A stretch of 64,000 nt of DNA from an uncultured Bacteroidales bacterium (GCA_944323785.1 CALUTU010000001.1:1-64000), one strand, 5' to 3'; shown: positions 15,128 through 24,615, counted from the stretch's first letter. Notes: generated by a model not told the origin, from the sequence alone. Made by a program: numbers and translations.

Positions 15128-16822
15128 ATGATTAAAGCGGCCGTAACCGTACTGGTTCTGTGTGCCGTGCTCTCGTGCTCGGACGACACCGCTGTCATGG
15201 CCGAGCTGGACCGGGCAGAGGCCGTCATGGAAGAATACCCCGACTCCGCCCTCGCCCTGCTCGATACCCTCGACCGCGGCCGCCTGACTACCCGCGAGGC
15301 CAGGGCCCGCCACTCCCTGCTCTACTCCCAAGCCCTCGACAAGAACTGGATAGAGCTGACCTCGGACAGTGTCATCAGTCCGGCAGTCAAGTACTATAAA
15401 AAGCACGGCAGTCCCGACTACCGTCTGAAGACCCAATACTACCTCGGATGCATCTTCCGTAATGCCGGAGACCGGGAAGAGGCCATGGAGCACTTCGTGG
15501 AGGCCGAGAGATACGTGGACCGCGCCACGGACTGGCAGGCCGTCGGACGGCTGTACTCCGCAAAACGTACCATCTACTTCGACATCTACGACTTTGAGAA
15601 GTCCTACCGGGATGCCCTCCTCTCCGCAGAGTACTACAGTAAGTCAGGCGACATTCCTTTGATGGTAAAGGCCATGACCAATGCCGCCTACTGTGCCTAT
15701 TTTCTGGACAATTACAAGACAGCGGACAGCCTGCTCAACGAAGTGCGGGATAAATACTGGGATGCCGCATCCATCACAAATAAAAGCACGTACTTCTCAT
15801 CTTCCCTTTATATGGCAGTCAAGACCGACAGTTCCGCCGTAAAGAGAATACTGAACGAATATCTGCAGACCATAACCGATCCGGAAGAGATGGACTGGAG
15901 CGCAGTGGCCAACATATACCGTATGTCCGGCAATCTGGACTCCGCCCTCTGGGCACTGGAGCGTTACCCACTGGCTTATCCCGACTACGAAAATGAGCCC
16001 CAGTACCTCCTGCTCAGTTCCCTGATCTACGAGGACCTGAAGCAGTACGACAAGGCCTACGCATCCCTCAAAAAATACTCGGACATAGTCGGTGACGAGG
16101 ACATCGACAAGTTCGAGGCCGACACCAAGTTTATCGAGGAACGCTACGCGCACGAGAACGCCGCGATACGGCACCGCAACACCGTAGTGATGATCGTCTT
16201 CGGCACTGTCACCGCACTTCTCATGGCCGCACTCACAATCAACAGCCTTAGAAACAGAATCAAGATAGCCAGACTGAGAGCGGAGCAGGAAAGGCTTGAG
16301 GCAGAGAGAAAGCTGCAATATCTGGAGAACTTCAACAAAAAGCTCCTGCAGGAAAAAGACACACTGACAGAGATGCTCTCCAACTCATCCCTGTCCGATA
16401 ATGCCCGCCAATCTGTCAACGACATGATTACGACCGTTACCGGATTGCTCTCAGCCAAGGCCTCCGGTACCGACTCCGATGTTATAAACATCGTCAATCA
16501 GAAGATGGAGCAACTCGCAGAAAACCGAAACCGCTTCGTGCTGAGCGTAATGCTCTCGTATGCGGCTGCGCATCCACTGTTCACCGCTGCCCTGAAAGAG
16601 CGCGGACTCTCCGACTGGGAGACCGGTTACTGCTGCCTCTACGCCATGGGACTCCGGGGAAAGGACATCGGGAACCTGATGGGCGGCAGCCACTCCCACC
16701 ACAACAGGGCCTCCGTCATCCGCTCCAAGCTCGGCCTGACCGGGCACGACACCAATCTCGGACGCTGGCTCCTGAAGTTCGCCAAGGAGACCGAAAACGG
16801 CGGTCAACATACCGCCATATGA
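15128..16822 (+). CDS. TPR membrane regulator with LuxR-like C-terminal HTH
   Basis: A 564-aa hybrid regulator. Lipoprotein-type signal (VLSC, Cys17), TPR-like helices about 25-330, one membrane segment about 350-370 (TVVMIVFGTVTALLMAALTI), a coiled coil (RLRAEQERLEAERKLQYLENFNKKLLQEKD), and a C-terminal HTH (LSDWETGYCCLYAMGLRGKDIGNLMGGSHSHHNRASVIRSKLGL). The layout implies periplasmic sensing and a cytoplasmic DNA-binding end. An intergenic promoter separates it from the exported-protein run at 16960-21218, which is a plausible target. The start follows the -7 box and the lipobox. Confidence 0.8.
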   Translation: MIKAAVTVLVLCAVLSCSDDTAVMAELDRAEAVMEEYPDSALALLDTLDRGRLTTREARARHSLLYSQALDKNWIELTSDSVISPAVKYYKKHGSPDYRLKTQYYLGCIFRNAGDREEAMEHFVEAERYVDRATDWQAVGRLYSAKRTIYFDIYDFEKSYRDALLSAEYYSKSGDIPLMVKAMTNAAYCAYFLDNYKTADSLLNEVRDKYWDAASITNKSTYFSSSLYMAVKTDSSAVKRILNEYLQTITDPEEMDWSAVANIYRMSGNLDSALWALERYPLAYPDYENEPQYLLLSSLIYEDLKQYDKAYASLKKYSDIVGDEDIDKFEADTKFIEERYAHENAAIRHRNTVVMIVFGTVTALLMAALTINSLRNRIKIARLRAEQERLEAERKLQYLENFNKKLLQEKDTLTEMLSNSSLSDNARQSVNDMITTVTGLLSAKASGTDSDVINIVNQKMEQLAENRNRFVLSVMLSYAAAHPLFTAALKERGLSDWETGYCCLYAMGLRGKDIGNLMGGSHSHHNRASVIRSKLGLTGHDTNLGRWLLKFAKETENGGQHTAI

Positions 16823-16930
16823 AACCCTTTCCGGGCCACGACATTTTCCGCTTTCACAACACACTGATATTCAATTATCTAAAATTCACAAGGTGAAACT
16901 TTTTTCCTTGCGCTGAAACTCTTTCATGCT

Positions 16931-16938
16931 TAATTTTG
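16931..16938 (+). promoter_or_regulatory. -7 box for the DUF3244 gene and exported cluster
   Basis: TAATTTTG, 21 nt before the ATG at 16960. Confidence 0.5.
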
Positions 16939-16959
16939 TGGAAACAAAACACAAAACCC

Positions 16960-17358
16960 ATGAAGAAAACCATTATTCTGATTCTGGCAACCCTGATTGC
17001 CGCCACCGGTTACGAAGCCCTCGCCCAGACCGGTAATTTCTCCTCCTCCACGGGTGAGAAAAATGAAATCAAGTTGAATCCTTTTAATAAGGATAAAGGA
17101 GACGACAGAAGTCTGTTCGCCGACGTAGAGGCCTGGTACGACAGCAGCTCCATGACCGTAACCGTCGAGGGCTGCGAACTCAAGGACACCTTCATCTACA
17201 TCATGAGTCCCGACGGACTCGTCCTCGCCCAGACCTCGCACTACTTCGGCATCACTCCTGAGACCTGTACCATCGAGGTCCCGTCCCTCCCCGGAAAGTA
17301 CTGGCTCGTCATAGACTCCCCCGCCCTCTACGCCGAAGGCCCATTCCTCATCAACTGA
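16960..17358 (+). CDS. DUF3244-like exported protein
   Basis: A 132-aa secreted protein: signal peptide to about residue 24 (ATGYEALAQ), a short charged linker (GEKNEIKLNPFNKDKGDD), then a compact beta-sandwich-like domain. Its core (SSMTVTVEGCELKDTFIYIMSPDGLVLAQ, CTIEVPSLPGKYWLVIDS) resembles the DUF3244 family found in Bacteroidales. No enzymatic residues are evident. It is the first gene of the exported run downstream of the TPR/HTH regulator and may be the most directly controlled one. Confidence 0.7.
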   Translation: MKKTIILILATLIAATGYEALAQTGNFSSSTGEKNEIKLNPFNKDKGDDRSLFADVEAWYDSSSMTVTVEGCELKDTFIYIMSPDGLVLAQTSHYFGITPETCTIEVPSLPGKYWLVIDSPALYAEGPFLIN

Positions 17359-17414
17359 TTCATTTTTAACTGGAATTCCGATTATATTCCCTAACTTTAA
17401 AGCTCCGTACCACA

Positions 17415-19118
17415 ATGAAAAAATTTATCAACATCGCAACCGCCCTGTCGCTCGCAGCAGCCATGGCCTCGTGCTCTATGACGGAGAACACGCCGGCACG
17501 GCATGACCTCCAGGACAAGCAGAGACTGCATGACATACGCAACAACCTCCCGGAGACCATCCGCATATTTGATCCCGGTGAGTTCTTTCCCACGGACACC
17601 AAATCCGACCTCGGACTCCCCGTGGACATCCCAAGTGACGCGCTCGACTACGGCAACGCATCCACTCTCTCCAACAGCCTCTACGACTACGTACAGATTC
17701 CCATTCACGCAAGCACACCGCTAGACTCCGCCTCCGTCCGCTTCCCGCTCATCCCCGATGGGAGGACACCCTCGGAGACAGCGGCATCAAAGACATTCCT
17801 CATAGTCCAAAGTCCGAAAGACTCCTCCTGGACCGCAGCCTACACCGTCACCATCATCCCGCATCCGGACTACATGACACAGGGACAGCTCGACAGCCTT
17901 GACTTCCTCTATGACGGCTTCTTCAACGCCGTATTTATCTACGCTGACCTCGGAGGAAAAGTATTCAAGACCGAAACTTACATTCATGGAACGCTATGGA
18001 AAACAGGAACTGTCAACACCGCCGCCTCAGTCCCGGAAGACTCATCCGCCGTCACTGCCGACGGGGACACAGTAATCTCGGCACTGACACCCAAACGCAG
18101 CATGACCGACAACACCATCTTCATACCGGAACTCATCTTCACTGCCGACAGAATCAACAAATATGACGCATGGGTTTTCGGGAACAGCGACCCGAATCAC
18201 CCAAGCAATCATGACGGACCTGACATCCGCGAGTTCCTGGACCATCTGACGAACCCCTTCGGAGGTGGCGGAGGAGGAAGTGACGGCGACAAACAGCCGA
18301 CCTGCAAGGTTTCCATCACCACGGATGGCAGGGGCGAGGTCTCCGGAGAGGGTGAATACACCGCTTACGAGACCGTCACCTGCACCGCTTCGCCGCACAT
18401 GGCGGGAGACATCCAGACCTCCGAGTTCATCCATTGGACAGGGGACATATCATCTTCTAGCCAGACGCTCACTTTCTCCGCAGGGGACTACCTGCTCAGG
18501 GGACAGGTCAGCCTCACCGCAGTGTTCCACGACTTCAACCCCTGCGCCGACGAGGAGAACGACCGGCGCGACCCCCTACGCGAGATGAGGATTCAAGCAT
18601 CAGGCGCAGGAGGATGGAACATTGAAGGAGGTACTTTCGGATGGACAAGAAACGGAGGAAGCACACGACACAAGGGTATGGACTTCGCCTGCCCAGTAGG
18701 CACTCCCGTATTCGCCACGCACGATGGTATCGTGAAAAATATACGCACCGGCTTTACGAACGGAGAGTGCTGGGAAAGTTACCAGGAAAGGACTGGTGTT
18801 GGTGATGACTTCAAAAACACCTTCGGCTGCGGGAATGGCGTTGACATAGAATGTACGATAAACGGCAGGACATATATCGTCCATTACTGGCATCTCACTT
18901 CCGCATACGGAAATCTCACTGCCGGGGAATCCGTCAAGGCCGGAGACATAATTGGCATCAGCGGCAACTCGGGAAGTGCTGCGGAGGAGAGTTCAGGCGG
19001 ACCGCACCTGCACTATCAGATAGACGGTGCCGGTCAACCCGTCAATCCGAGTTCCTTCATCTACGCTATCTTCGACAACAATTGGAAGCTGACCAACCCA
19101 TGCAACGATTACAACTAA
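17415..19118 (+). CDS. Lipoprotein with InlB-type repeat and C-terminal M23 metallopeptidase domain
   Basis: A 567-aa lipoprotein (MASC, Cys20). Residues about 21-280 are a novel-looking region rich in Asp, Ser and Thr. A Gly-rich hinge (FGGGGGGSDGD, about 282-292) leads to a divergent InlB B-repeat-like domain (about 296-375, GRGEVSGEGEYTAYETVTCTA). The C-terminal M23 domain has the zinc motif HKGMD (H419, D423), HYWHL, and HLH (531-533), as in lysostaphin-type peptidoglycan endopeptidases. Seen: the complete zinc site. Inferred: surface or periplasmic peptide-bridge cleavage. The start follows a weak -7 box (TAACTTTA, 17392-17399), so it can be read with or separately from the DUF3244 gene. 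Confidence 0.82.
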   Translation: MKKFINIATALSLAAAMASCSMTENTPARHDLQDKQRLHDIRNNLPETIRIFDPGEFFPTDTKSDLGLPVDIPSDALDYGNASTLSNSLYDYVQIPIHASTPLDSASVRFPLIPDGRTPSETAASKTFLIVQSPKDSSWTAAYTVTIIPHPDYMTQGQLDSLDFLYDGFFNAVFIYADLGGKVFKTETYIHGTLWKTGTVNTAASVPEDSSAVTADGDTVISALTPKRSMTDNTIFIPELIFTADRINKYDAWVFGNSDPNHPSNHDGPDIREFLDHLTNPFGGGGGGSDGDKQPTCKVSITTDGRGEVSGEGEYTAYETVTCTASPHMAGDIQTSEFIHWTGDISSSSQTLTFSAGDYLLRGQVSLTAVFHDFNPCADEENDRRDPLREMRIQASGAGGWNIEGGTFGWTRNGGSTRHKGMDFACPVGTPVFATHDGIVKNIRTGFTNGECWESYQERTGVGDDFKNTFGCGNGVDIECTINGRTYIVHYWHLTSAYGNLTAGESVKAGDIIGISGNSGSAAEESSGGPHLHYQIDGAGQPVNPSSFIYAIFDNNWKLTNPCNDYN

Positions 19119-19141
19119 CCATTTAATTAATAACGCACATC

Positions 19142-19720
19142 ATGAACACTCTGATCAGACTTTCGGCAATCATCATGGCGGCTGTGGCAAGTTGCTCATT
19201 CATGGCCGCAGCACAGGATATCCAGCAGTACGATTTCTCCGCAATCCGCATCAACGGACTGGAGATCGGCAAATTCTACACACGTGAACAGTATCTGGAG
19301 GCACTGGGAGGACAGCCGTACAGAGAAAGCGATGACGCTTATCATTTCCTCACATACAAGACCACCATGGTGTTCGCCCCGGCTGCAGACCCGGAGCTGA
19401 GCGACATAAGAAAGGCCGAGACTAAATATGACCTTTTCGGATACAGCGCCTGGCAAGGATATGAGGGCTTCTCTTTTGACTCTTTCTTCATACATTCCGA
19501 CAAGTACGCCATAAACGACTATGTCCGGGTGGGAGACCCTATAAGCAAAGTCCGTGATATGGGCGGCACTGTGATGGATGTCAACTACGACGGATACAAA
19601 TACCTCTACTGGGCTCCCGAGGGAAGTCCGGATGACCCGCAAATCGAGTGGGGCTGCTACCCTCGGTTCGGGTACGACGACAACGGCATCATCACCGAGA
19701 TCGAACTGTACCACGACTGA
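19142..19720 (+). CDS. Exported protein of unknown function
   Basis: A 192-aa protein with a signal peptide (MNTLIRLSAIIMAAVASCSFMAAAQ). The mature part is rich in aromatic and acidic residues and contains two similar short motifs, FYTREQYLEALGGQP and VRVGDPISKVRDMGG, reminiscent of the repeated G-x-x-hydrophobic-x-x-hG turn of BamE/BLIP-like folds, but the similarity is too weak to name a family. It follows the M23 lipoprotein by 23 bp, which suggests translation from the same message. Confidence 0.6.
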   Translation: MNTLIRLSAIIMAAVASCSFMAAAQDIQQYDFSAIRINGLEIGKFYTREQYLEALGGQPYRESDDAYHFLTYKTTMVFAPAADPELSDIRKAETKYDLFGYSAWQGYEGFSFDSFFIHSDKYAINDYVRVGDPISKVRDMGGTVMDVNYDGYKYLYWAPEGSPDDPQIEWGCYPRFGYDDNGIITEIELYHD

Positions 19721-19789
19721 CCGTGCAGCGGTGCCGGACTTTTATGCATCTTATAAGAAAGATTTATTAACCGTTCTAACCTATTTCTT

Positions 19790-20437
19790 ATGAATCTGAC
19801 CAGAAGACTTATCCTTTCAGCAGCGGCGCTCCTGCTGCTCATTCCCTCAGTGTCCGCCAAGGACAACAACGACAAGAAGGTGGACTACACCGGCACACAG
19901 GAAGTGGATATCAGCGTCGGACTCCCTTACGGTTCACTGTTCCGGTCCGCAAGCGTGGTCGGTGACGCTTTCGCCGGATTCAACTTCATCAGCCCGTCCG
20001 ACATCGTATCCGGTGACAACAGGACCGTCCTGCCCACTTTCAGGGCCGAGTACGGATACAACGTCCTCAGCTGGCTCAACCTCGGAGCAGGCGTAAACTA
20101 CTCCTACGGCAGTTATCAGATGCTCTACAAGGAGGACAACTCATATGCCTGGGACGAGTGGACGCACCTAGCCACAATAACGTTCAACGTCAAGTTCTAC
20201 TGGCTCAACCGCAAGTGGGTGCGCATGTACTCCGGGGTCGGTGTAGGACTGGGTATCGTCAACTCCAACGCCGGAGCGGAGAACGCGGAGGAGGCCGCCG
20301 GACGCTCCACCAGCCTGCTGCCGACATTTGACCTAAGGCTCATTGGTCTCACCGTAGGACAGAAGCTCTACGGACGTTTCGAGGTCGGGACGCTGAACAC
20401 AGGCCTTGTCTCCGCCGGCATCGGTTACAGGTTCTAA
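19790..20437 (+). CDS. Predicted outer-membrane beta-barrel protein
   Basis: A 215-aa exported protein, signal peptide to about residue 23 (LLLLIPSVSAK). The rest alternates amphipathic strands (YGYNVLSWLNLGAGVNYSYGSYQML, FNVKFYWLNRKWVRMYSGVGVGLGI) and ends GLVSAGIGYRF with a terminal Phe, typical of small outer-membrane barrels. No family is recognised. The spacing to the previous gene is 69 bp. It shares the leader pattern TTTATyAACCGT with the next gene, which hints at a common translational signal. Confidence 0.65.
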   Translation: MNLTRRLILSAAALLLLIPSVSAKDNNDKKVDYTGTQEVDISVGLPYGSLFRSASVVGDAFAGFNFISPSDIVSGDNRTVLPTFRAEYGYNVLSWLNLGAGVNYSYGSYQMLYKEDNSYAWDEWTHLATITFNVKFYWLNRKWVRMYSGVGVGLGIVNSNAGAENAEEAAGRSTSLLPTFDLRLIGLTVGQKLYGRFEVGTLNTGLVSAGIGYRF

Positions 20438-20507
20438 TTCCCGGATTTTCATACGAAAGCGCATCAACAGAAATTTTTATCAACCGTAACGTAATATCAT
20501 CCAGTTT

Positions 20508-21218
20508 ATGAGAAAAACCATCATCTCTGCGGTCGCAGCCGCAGCCCTCACTGCCGTACTCTGCCCGGCACTCTCAGCGCAGAGCACCATACAGTTCAAC
20601 CCGGAGCCCCTTACAGGCAACCGAGCACTCGGCATATCCGTCGGAGTGGTCACCAAGCAGCTCACACAGGGCGACATCAAGATGCCCTGGATGTACCTCG
20701 ACTATCTGACCGGGGACTCCAAGGCAAAACAGTCCGCGGCACTCCAGGTCGGACTCACATGGTCGCCAGAGTTCCGCTACGGCATCGGACTCCAGACAGG
20801 ACTCTTCTACGAGATGTCCTACCAGAGCAAGACAATGGGCACGGAAGGCATCTCTGTCTCAGGCTCGCTCTCCGACCACAACCTATCCATTCCACTGAGA
20901 GTGCAGTGGAGGTACGAGATAGTTCCCGACTGGAGCGTCTTCGTATACACCGGACCCAGCTTCGACATCGGCGTGGGAGGCAAGTTCAAGCAGTCGGCAG
21001 AGGCAATGGGTGAGTCCGTTGCCACCGAGGAGAGCATATACGACCCCGAATACGGATTCAAGAGATTCAACATGCTTTGGGGTGTAGGCGCGGGTGTGAG
21101 ATGGAAGTTCCTCCAGCTGCGCATAGGAGGCGACTGGGGACTCCTCAACATCAACCGCCTGGACGAGAAGGTCACACTCAGCAAGCCCCTCCACGTCACA
21201 CTCTCATACCTCTTCTGA
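20508..21218 (+). CDS. Predicted outer-membrane beta-barrel protein (PorT-like fold)
   Basis: A 236-aa protein, signal peptide about 1-24 (AALTAVLCPALSAQ), followed by barrel strands (FRYGIGLQTGLFYEMSYQS, LSIPLRVQWRYEIVPDWSVFVYTGPSFDIGVGG) ending HVTLSYLF. The pattern resembles the generic PorT/outer-membrane beta-barrel domain. It is the last gene of the exported run. A strong bidirectional hairpin with flanking A and T runs follows at 21296-21342. Confidence 0.65.
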   Translation: MRKTIISAVAAAALTAVLCPALSAQSTIQFNPEPLTGNRALGISVGVVTKQLTQGDIKMPWMYLDYLTGDSKAKQSAALQVGLTWSPEFRYGIGLQTGLFYEMSYQSKTMGTEGISVSGSLSDHNLSIPLRVQWRYEIVPDWSVFVYTGPSFDIGVGGKFKQSAEAMGESVATEESIYDPEYGFKRFNMLWGVGAGVRWKFLQLRIGGDWGLLNINRLDEKVTLSKPLHVTLSYLF

Positions 21219-21295
21219 TTGTGACTGCGCACGGGCTGCCGCAAGGGAACGCTTCAAAGCACCGTTATTACTGACAATCAGATATTTAATACCAT

Positions 21296-21342
21296 AAAAA
21301 GGTACCCTGTTGACGTTTGAAAGCCCGACAGGGCACCTTTTT
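21296..21342. terminator. Bidirectional intrinsic terminator
   Basis: AAAAAGGTACCCTGT pairs with ACAGGGCACCTTTTT (one mismatch), 17-nt loop, with an A-run before and a T-run after. It ends the exported-protein run. The following bases to 21653 contain no gene I can support. Confidence 0.75.
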
Positions 21343-21630
21343 ATTTTGCAAACCACTGCAAATAAGCACTTTAAGCAAATACGGCTTTCCCAAGCAGGAA
21401 GGTGACTGGAGGCAAGCATGGCAAGCAGGAGAACCGATAGCGGCTCATGATTTTTCGCAGGTGACAATGCCGATGGTTCCTGGCCGGTCAGCGGGGTCGG
21501 AACATGACAGACCGGTATAGTCAGCAAGAAAAAGCTGACCCACAGGAACGGTTAAAGCGCAGAACTGACAGATGCAGATGCTCCGTATAAGACTGGGATG
21601 CGGCTTCGCAATCATCGCTATTAATTGGTA

Positions 21631-21661
21631 TTGCACCGGTCGGAAAAGTGTGGTATTTTTG
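21631..21661 (+). promoter_or_regulatory. Promoter of feoAB
   Basis: TTG (21631-21633), 20 nt, TATTTTTG (21654-21661): a full-consensus Bacteroidetes promoter. Predicted leader about 20 nt. Confidence 0.6.
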
Positions 21662-21688
21662 CCTGCTGGAATTTCGAGCGGAACCATT

Positions 21689-24346
21689 ATGAGATTATCG
21701 GATTTAAAGACAGGCGAAAGAGGCATCATAGTCAAGGTAAGCGGCCACGGCTCCTTCCGCAAGCGCATCACCGAGATGGGATTCATCAAGGGCAAGGAGG
21801 TCAGGGTCGTGCTTAACGCCCCGCTTAAGGACCCCATAGAGTACGAGATAATAGGTTACAAGATATCCCTGCGCCGGGAAGAGGCCGAGGAGATAGAGGT
21901 CATCAGCGAGAGCGAGGCCAGGGCACAGGAGGCTGCGGAAACAGCAAAGGCAGCGGTTTCCGGCAATGCAGACACATCAGATGCAGGTCATGCGGCAATG
22001 CAGGGTGCTGTCGCAGAATCAGATGCCGGATCCGGCAATCTGAGCCGGAACGAGACTGGATGCGGCGATGCTGAAGCTCTGGACAGGAAGATGAGGGAAC
22101 TGGCCGAGGAGCGCCGCCACATCGTCCGCGTCGCCCTGGTGGGCAATCCCAACTGCGGCAAGACCTCCCTGTTCAATGTCGCCTCCGGCTCACACGAGCA
22201 TGTCGGCAATTACAGCGGTGTCACAGTTGACGCAAAAGAGGGGCATTTTGAATATAAAGGCTACCAGTTCGTGCTGGTGGACCTGCCCGGCACCTATTCC
22301 CTGTCGGCTTACAGTCCCGAAGAGCTGTATGTCCGCAAGAACCTGATAGACAACATACCCGATGTGGTCATCAATGTGGTGGACGCATCCAATCTGGAGA
22401 GGAACCTCTACCTGACCGCCCAGATCATCGACATGAACCTCCGCGTGGTGATGGCCCTGAACATGTACGACGAGCTAGAGTCCAAAGGGGACAGGTTGGA
22501 TACTGTCACATTGGGACATCTGCTCGGTATGCCCGTAATCCCCACGGTGAGCCGCAGCGGCAAGGGCATAGACCGGCTGTTCGACACAGTCATACACGTC
22601 TACGAGAACAACGATCCTACCGTGGCCCGTCATATCCACATCAACCACGGACAGGAACTGGAGACCAGCATCGACCGCATCCAGCACCTGATATGGAAGA
22701 ATGAGGACATCCGCACCCACTACTCCACCCGCTGGCTGGCCATCAAGTACCTGGAGAATGACTCCGACGTGGAAAAGACGGTGGAGGCCCTGCCCAACCA
22801 CGATGAGATCATCGCGGCCCGCTTCGAGGAGAACAAGCGCATAGAGAGTCTGCTGGGCGGCACCAACGCCGAATCGGCCATCGTGGATGCAAAGTACGCA
22901 TTTGTCCAGGGAGCATTGAAAGAGACATATACTCCGGCCGAAGTCAGGAAGAAGCACACCATCACCGACAAGATAGACGCGGTGGTCACCAACCGCTGGG
23001 CAGCTTTCCCGATATTCATCCTGCTGCTGTATATCATATTCGAGGCCACATTCCGCCTCGGGGACTATCCGATGCAGTGGATAGAGTGGCTGGTGGAGCA
23101 ATTCGGGGCCTTCGTGGCCACCACCATGCCGGAGGGTATGCTGAAGGACCTGATAGTGGACGGCATCATCGGCGGAGTGGGAAGCGTACTGGTATTCCTG
23201 CCCAACATCCTGATACTATATCTGTTTATCTCCCTGCTGGAGGACTCGGGCTATATGGCCAGGGCCGCTTTCATCATGGACAAGCTGATGCACAGGATAG
23301 GCCTGCACGGAAAGTCGTTCATCCCGATGATCATGGGCTTCGGCTGCAATGTGCCGGCCATCATGGCCACCCGTACCATTGAGAACCGCAAAAGCCGCCT
23401 GATAACCATGCTCATCATCCCCATGATGTCCTGCGCGGGCCGTCTGCCGGTGTACATACTGGTGGCCGGGGCATTCTTTCCCAGACAGGGCTCGCTGGTA
23501 CTGCTCGGACTCTACGCACTGGGCATCATCATGGCCATCATCTCGGCCAAGATCATGAGCCGCTTCATCAAGGACGACAACCTGCCCTTCGTCATGGAGC
23601 TGCCGCCCTACCGCGTTCCGACCTCCAAGTCAGTCTTCCGTCACACCTGGGAGAAGGGCAAGCAGTACCTGCACAAGATGGCCGGCATCATACTCGTGGC
23701 ATCCATCATCATCTGGTTCCTGGGATATTTTCCCCACCATGACAGGTACTCTACCCCCGCCGAGCAGCAGGAGAACTCCTACATCGGCATGATAGGCAAG
23801 ACCATAGAGCCTGCCCTGAAGCCTCTGGGCTTTGACTGGAAAATGGGCGTGGGCATCATCTCCGGAGTGGCCGCCAAGGAACTCGTGGTCAGCACCATGG
23901 GCGTACTCTACAGCAGTGAGTACGACCGCTTCCCCTCAGCCGACAGTGATCCGGGCACAGCCTCCGCCGCTATTGCCGATTCTGTGACAAAAAACGACCC
24001 GTCTGTGAATTTCACCCCCGCTTCTGAGACCTCTGAGGCCACTTCTGTGAATTTTGATATTGCCGACGCGACCGATAAAACCGATGCTGTGACCGCCGGG
24101 TCTGAAACCGAAAACGTATCCGGTGACACCATGCTGCAGAACGCCCTGGCCCGGACCACCACCCCGGCCGCAGCCCTTGCCTTCATGGTATTCGTCCTGC
24201 TCTACTTCCCGTGCATCGCCACATTCGTAGCCATCAAGAACGAGAGCGGCGGCTGGAAATGGGCCATTTACTCAGCCGTCTACACCATCGCCCTGGCCTG
24301 GGTCGTCTCCTTCATCGTCTACCGCATCGCCCTCCTGCTGCTCTGA
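21689..24346 (+). CDS. feoB: Ferrous iron transporter, FeoA-FeoB fusion
   Basis: An 885-aa inner-membrane Fe(II) importer. The FeoA-like SH3 domain (residues 1-75) is joined by an Ala/Gly/Ser/Asp-rich linker (about 76-140) to the FeoB GTPase: G1 GNPNCGKTS (152-160), G3 DLPG (198-201), G4 NMYD (258-261). The membrane domain follows, with the two gate-like repeats. A hydrophilic, low-complexity insertion of about 70 residues (about 745-813, Asp/Ser/Thr/Ala-rich) interrupts the C-terminal membrane region just before the last helices. FeoAB fusions are known in Bacteroidales. The start was set at the Met that begins the FeoA domain, behind a consensus promoter. Confidence 0.92.
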   Translation: MRLSDLKTGERGIIVKVSGHGSFRKRITEMGFIKGKEVRVVLNAPLKDPIEYEIIGYKISLRREEAEEIEVISESEARAQEAAETAKAAVSGNADTSDAGHAAMQGAVAESDAGSGNLSRNETGCGDAEALDRKMRELAEERRHIVRVALVGNPNCGKTSLFNVASGSHEHVGNYSGVTVDAKEGHFEYKGYQFVLVDLPGTYSLSAYSPEELYVRKNLIDNIPDVVINVVDASNLERNLYLTAQIIDMNLRVVMALNMYDELESKGDRLDTVTLGHLLGMPVIPTVSRSGKGIDRLFDTVIHVYENNDPTVARHIHINHGQELETSIDRIQHLIWKNEDIRTHYSTRWLAIKYLENDSDVEKTVEALPNHDEIIAARFEENKRIESLLGGTNAESAIVDAKYAFVQGALKETYTPAEVRKKHTITDKIDAVVTNRWAAFPIFILLLYIIFEATFRLGDYPMQWIEWLVEQFGAFVATTMPEGMLKDLIVDGIIGGVGSVLVFLPNILILYLFISLLEDSGYMARAAFIMDKLMHRIGLHGKSFIPMIMGFGCNVPAIMATRTIENRKSRLITMLIIPMMSCAGRLPVYILVAGAFFPRQGSLVLLGLYALGIIMAIISAKIMSRFIKDDNLPFVMELPPYRVPTSKSVFRHTWEKGKQYLHKMAGIILVASIIIWFLGYFPHHDRYSTPAEQQENSYIGMIGKTIEPALKPLGFDWKMGVGIISGVAAKELVVSTMGVLYSSEYDRFPSADSDPGTASAAIADSVTKNDPSVNFTPASETSEATSVNFDIADATDKTDAVTAGSETENVSGDTMLQNALARTTTPAAALAFMVFVLLYFPCIATFVAIKNESGGWKWAIYSAVYTIALAWVVSFIVYRIALLLL

Positions 24347-24405
24347 CCCCGGCAGAATACCTACAAAGGGGGAACGGACTTGGAACGAATAGCCACTTAT
24401 TAGGA

Positions 24406-24436
24406 TTGACGGGCATGAGACAGGGCCGTACCTTTG
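24406..24436 (+). promoter_or_regulatory. Orphan consensus promoter (predicted sRNA)
   Basis: TTG (24406-24408), 20 nt, TACCTTTG (24429-24436). No reading frame starts behind it before a terminator at 24480-24523. Confidence 0.6.
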
Positions 24437-24442
24437 CACCCG

Positions 24443-24523
24443 TTATATCCATAATGTAGTGTTGTTATTTCAAGATATCACGGACCCTTTACCTGCGACA
24501 GGCCCCGGGGTCCGTTCTCTTTT
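24443..24523 (+). ncRNA. Predicted small RNA, about 80 nt
   Basis: A full-consensus promoter is followed by about 37 nt of AT-rich sequence and then a hairpin with an 8-bp stem ACGGACCC/GGGTCCGT (24480-24515) holding an inner CCTG/CAGG stem, and a U-rich end (TCTCTTTT). There is no credible peptide inside, and the downstream hemerythrin gene has its own -7 box at 24608-24615, so this looks like an independent transcript. An upstream leader or attenuator for that gene is the alternative. Confidence 0.5.
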
Positions 24524-24607
24524 CAATACCGCGCTACAGAAACGGTGCAACGACAATCCGTGGAGCTGCGGGTCACCAGTCCCGTCCCGATTTTCGACAG
24601 AATTGGC

Positions 24608-24615
24608 TATATTTG
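24608..24615 (+). promoter_or_regulatory. -7 box for the hemerythrin/LuxR operon
   Basis: TATATTTG, 16 nt before the ATG at 24632. Confidence 0.5.
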
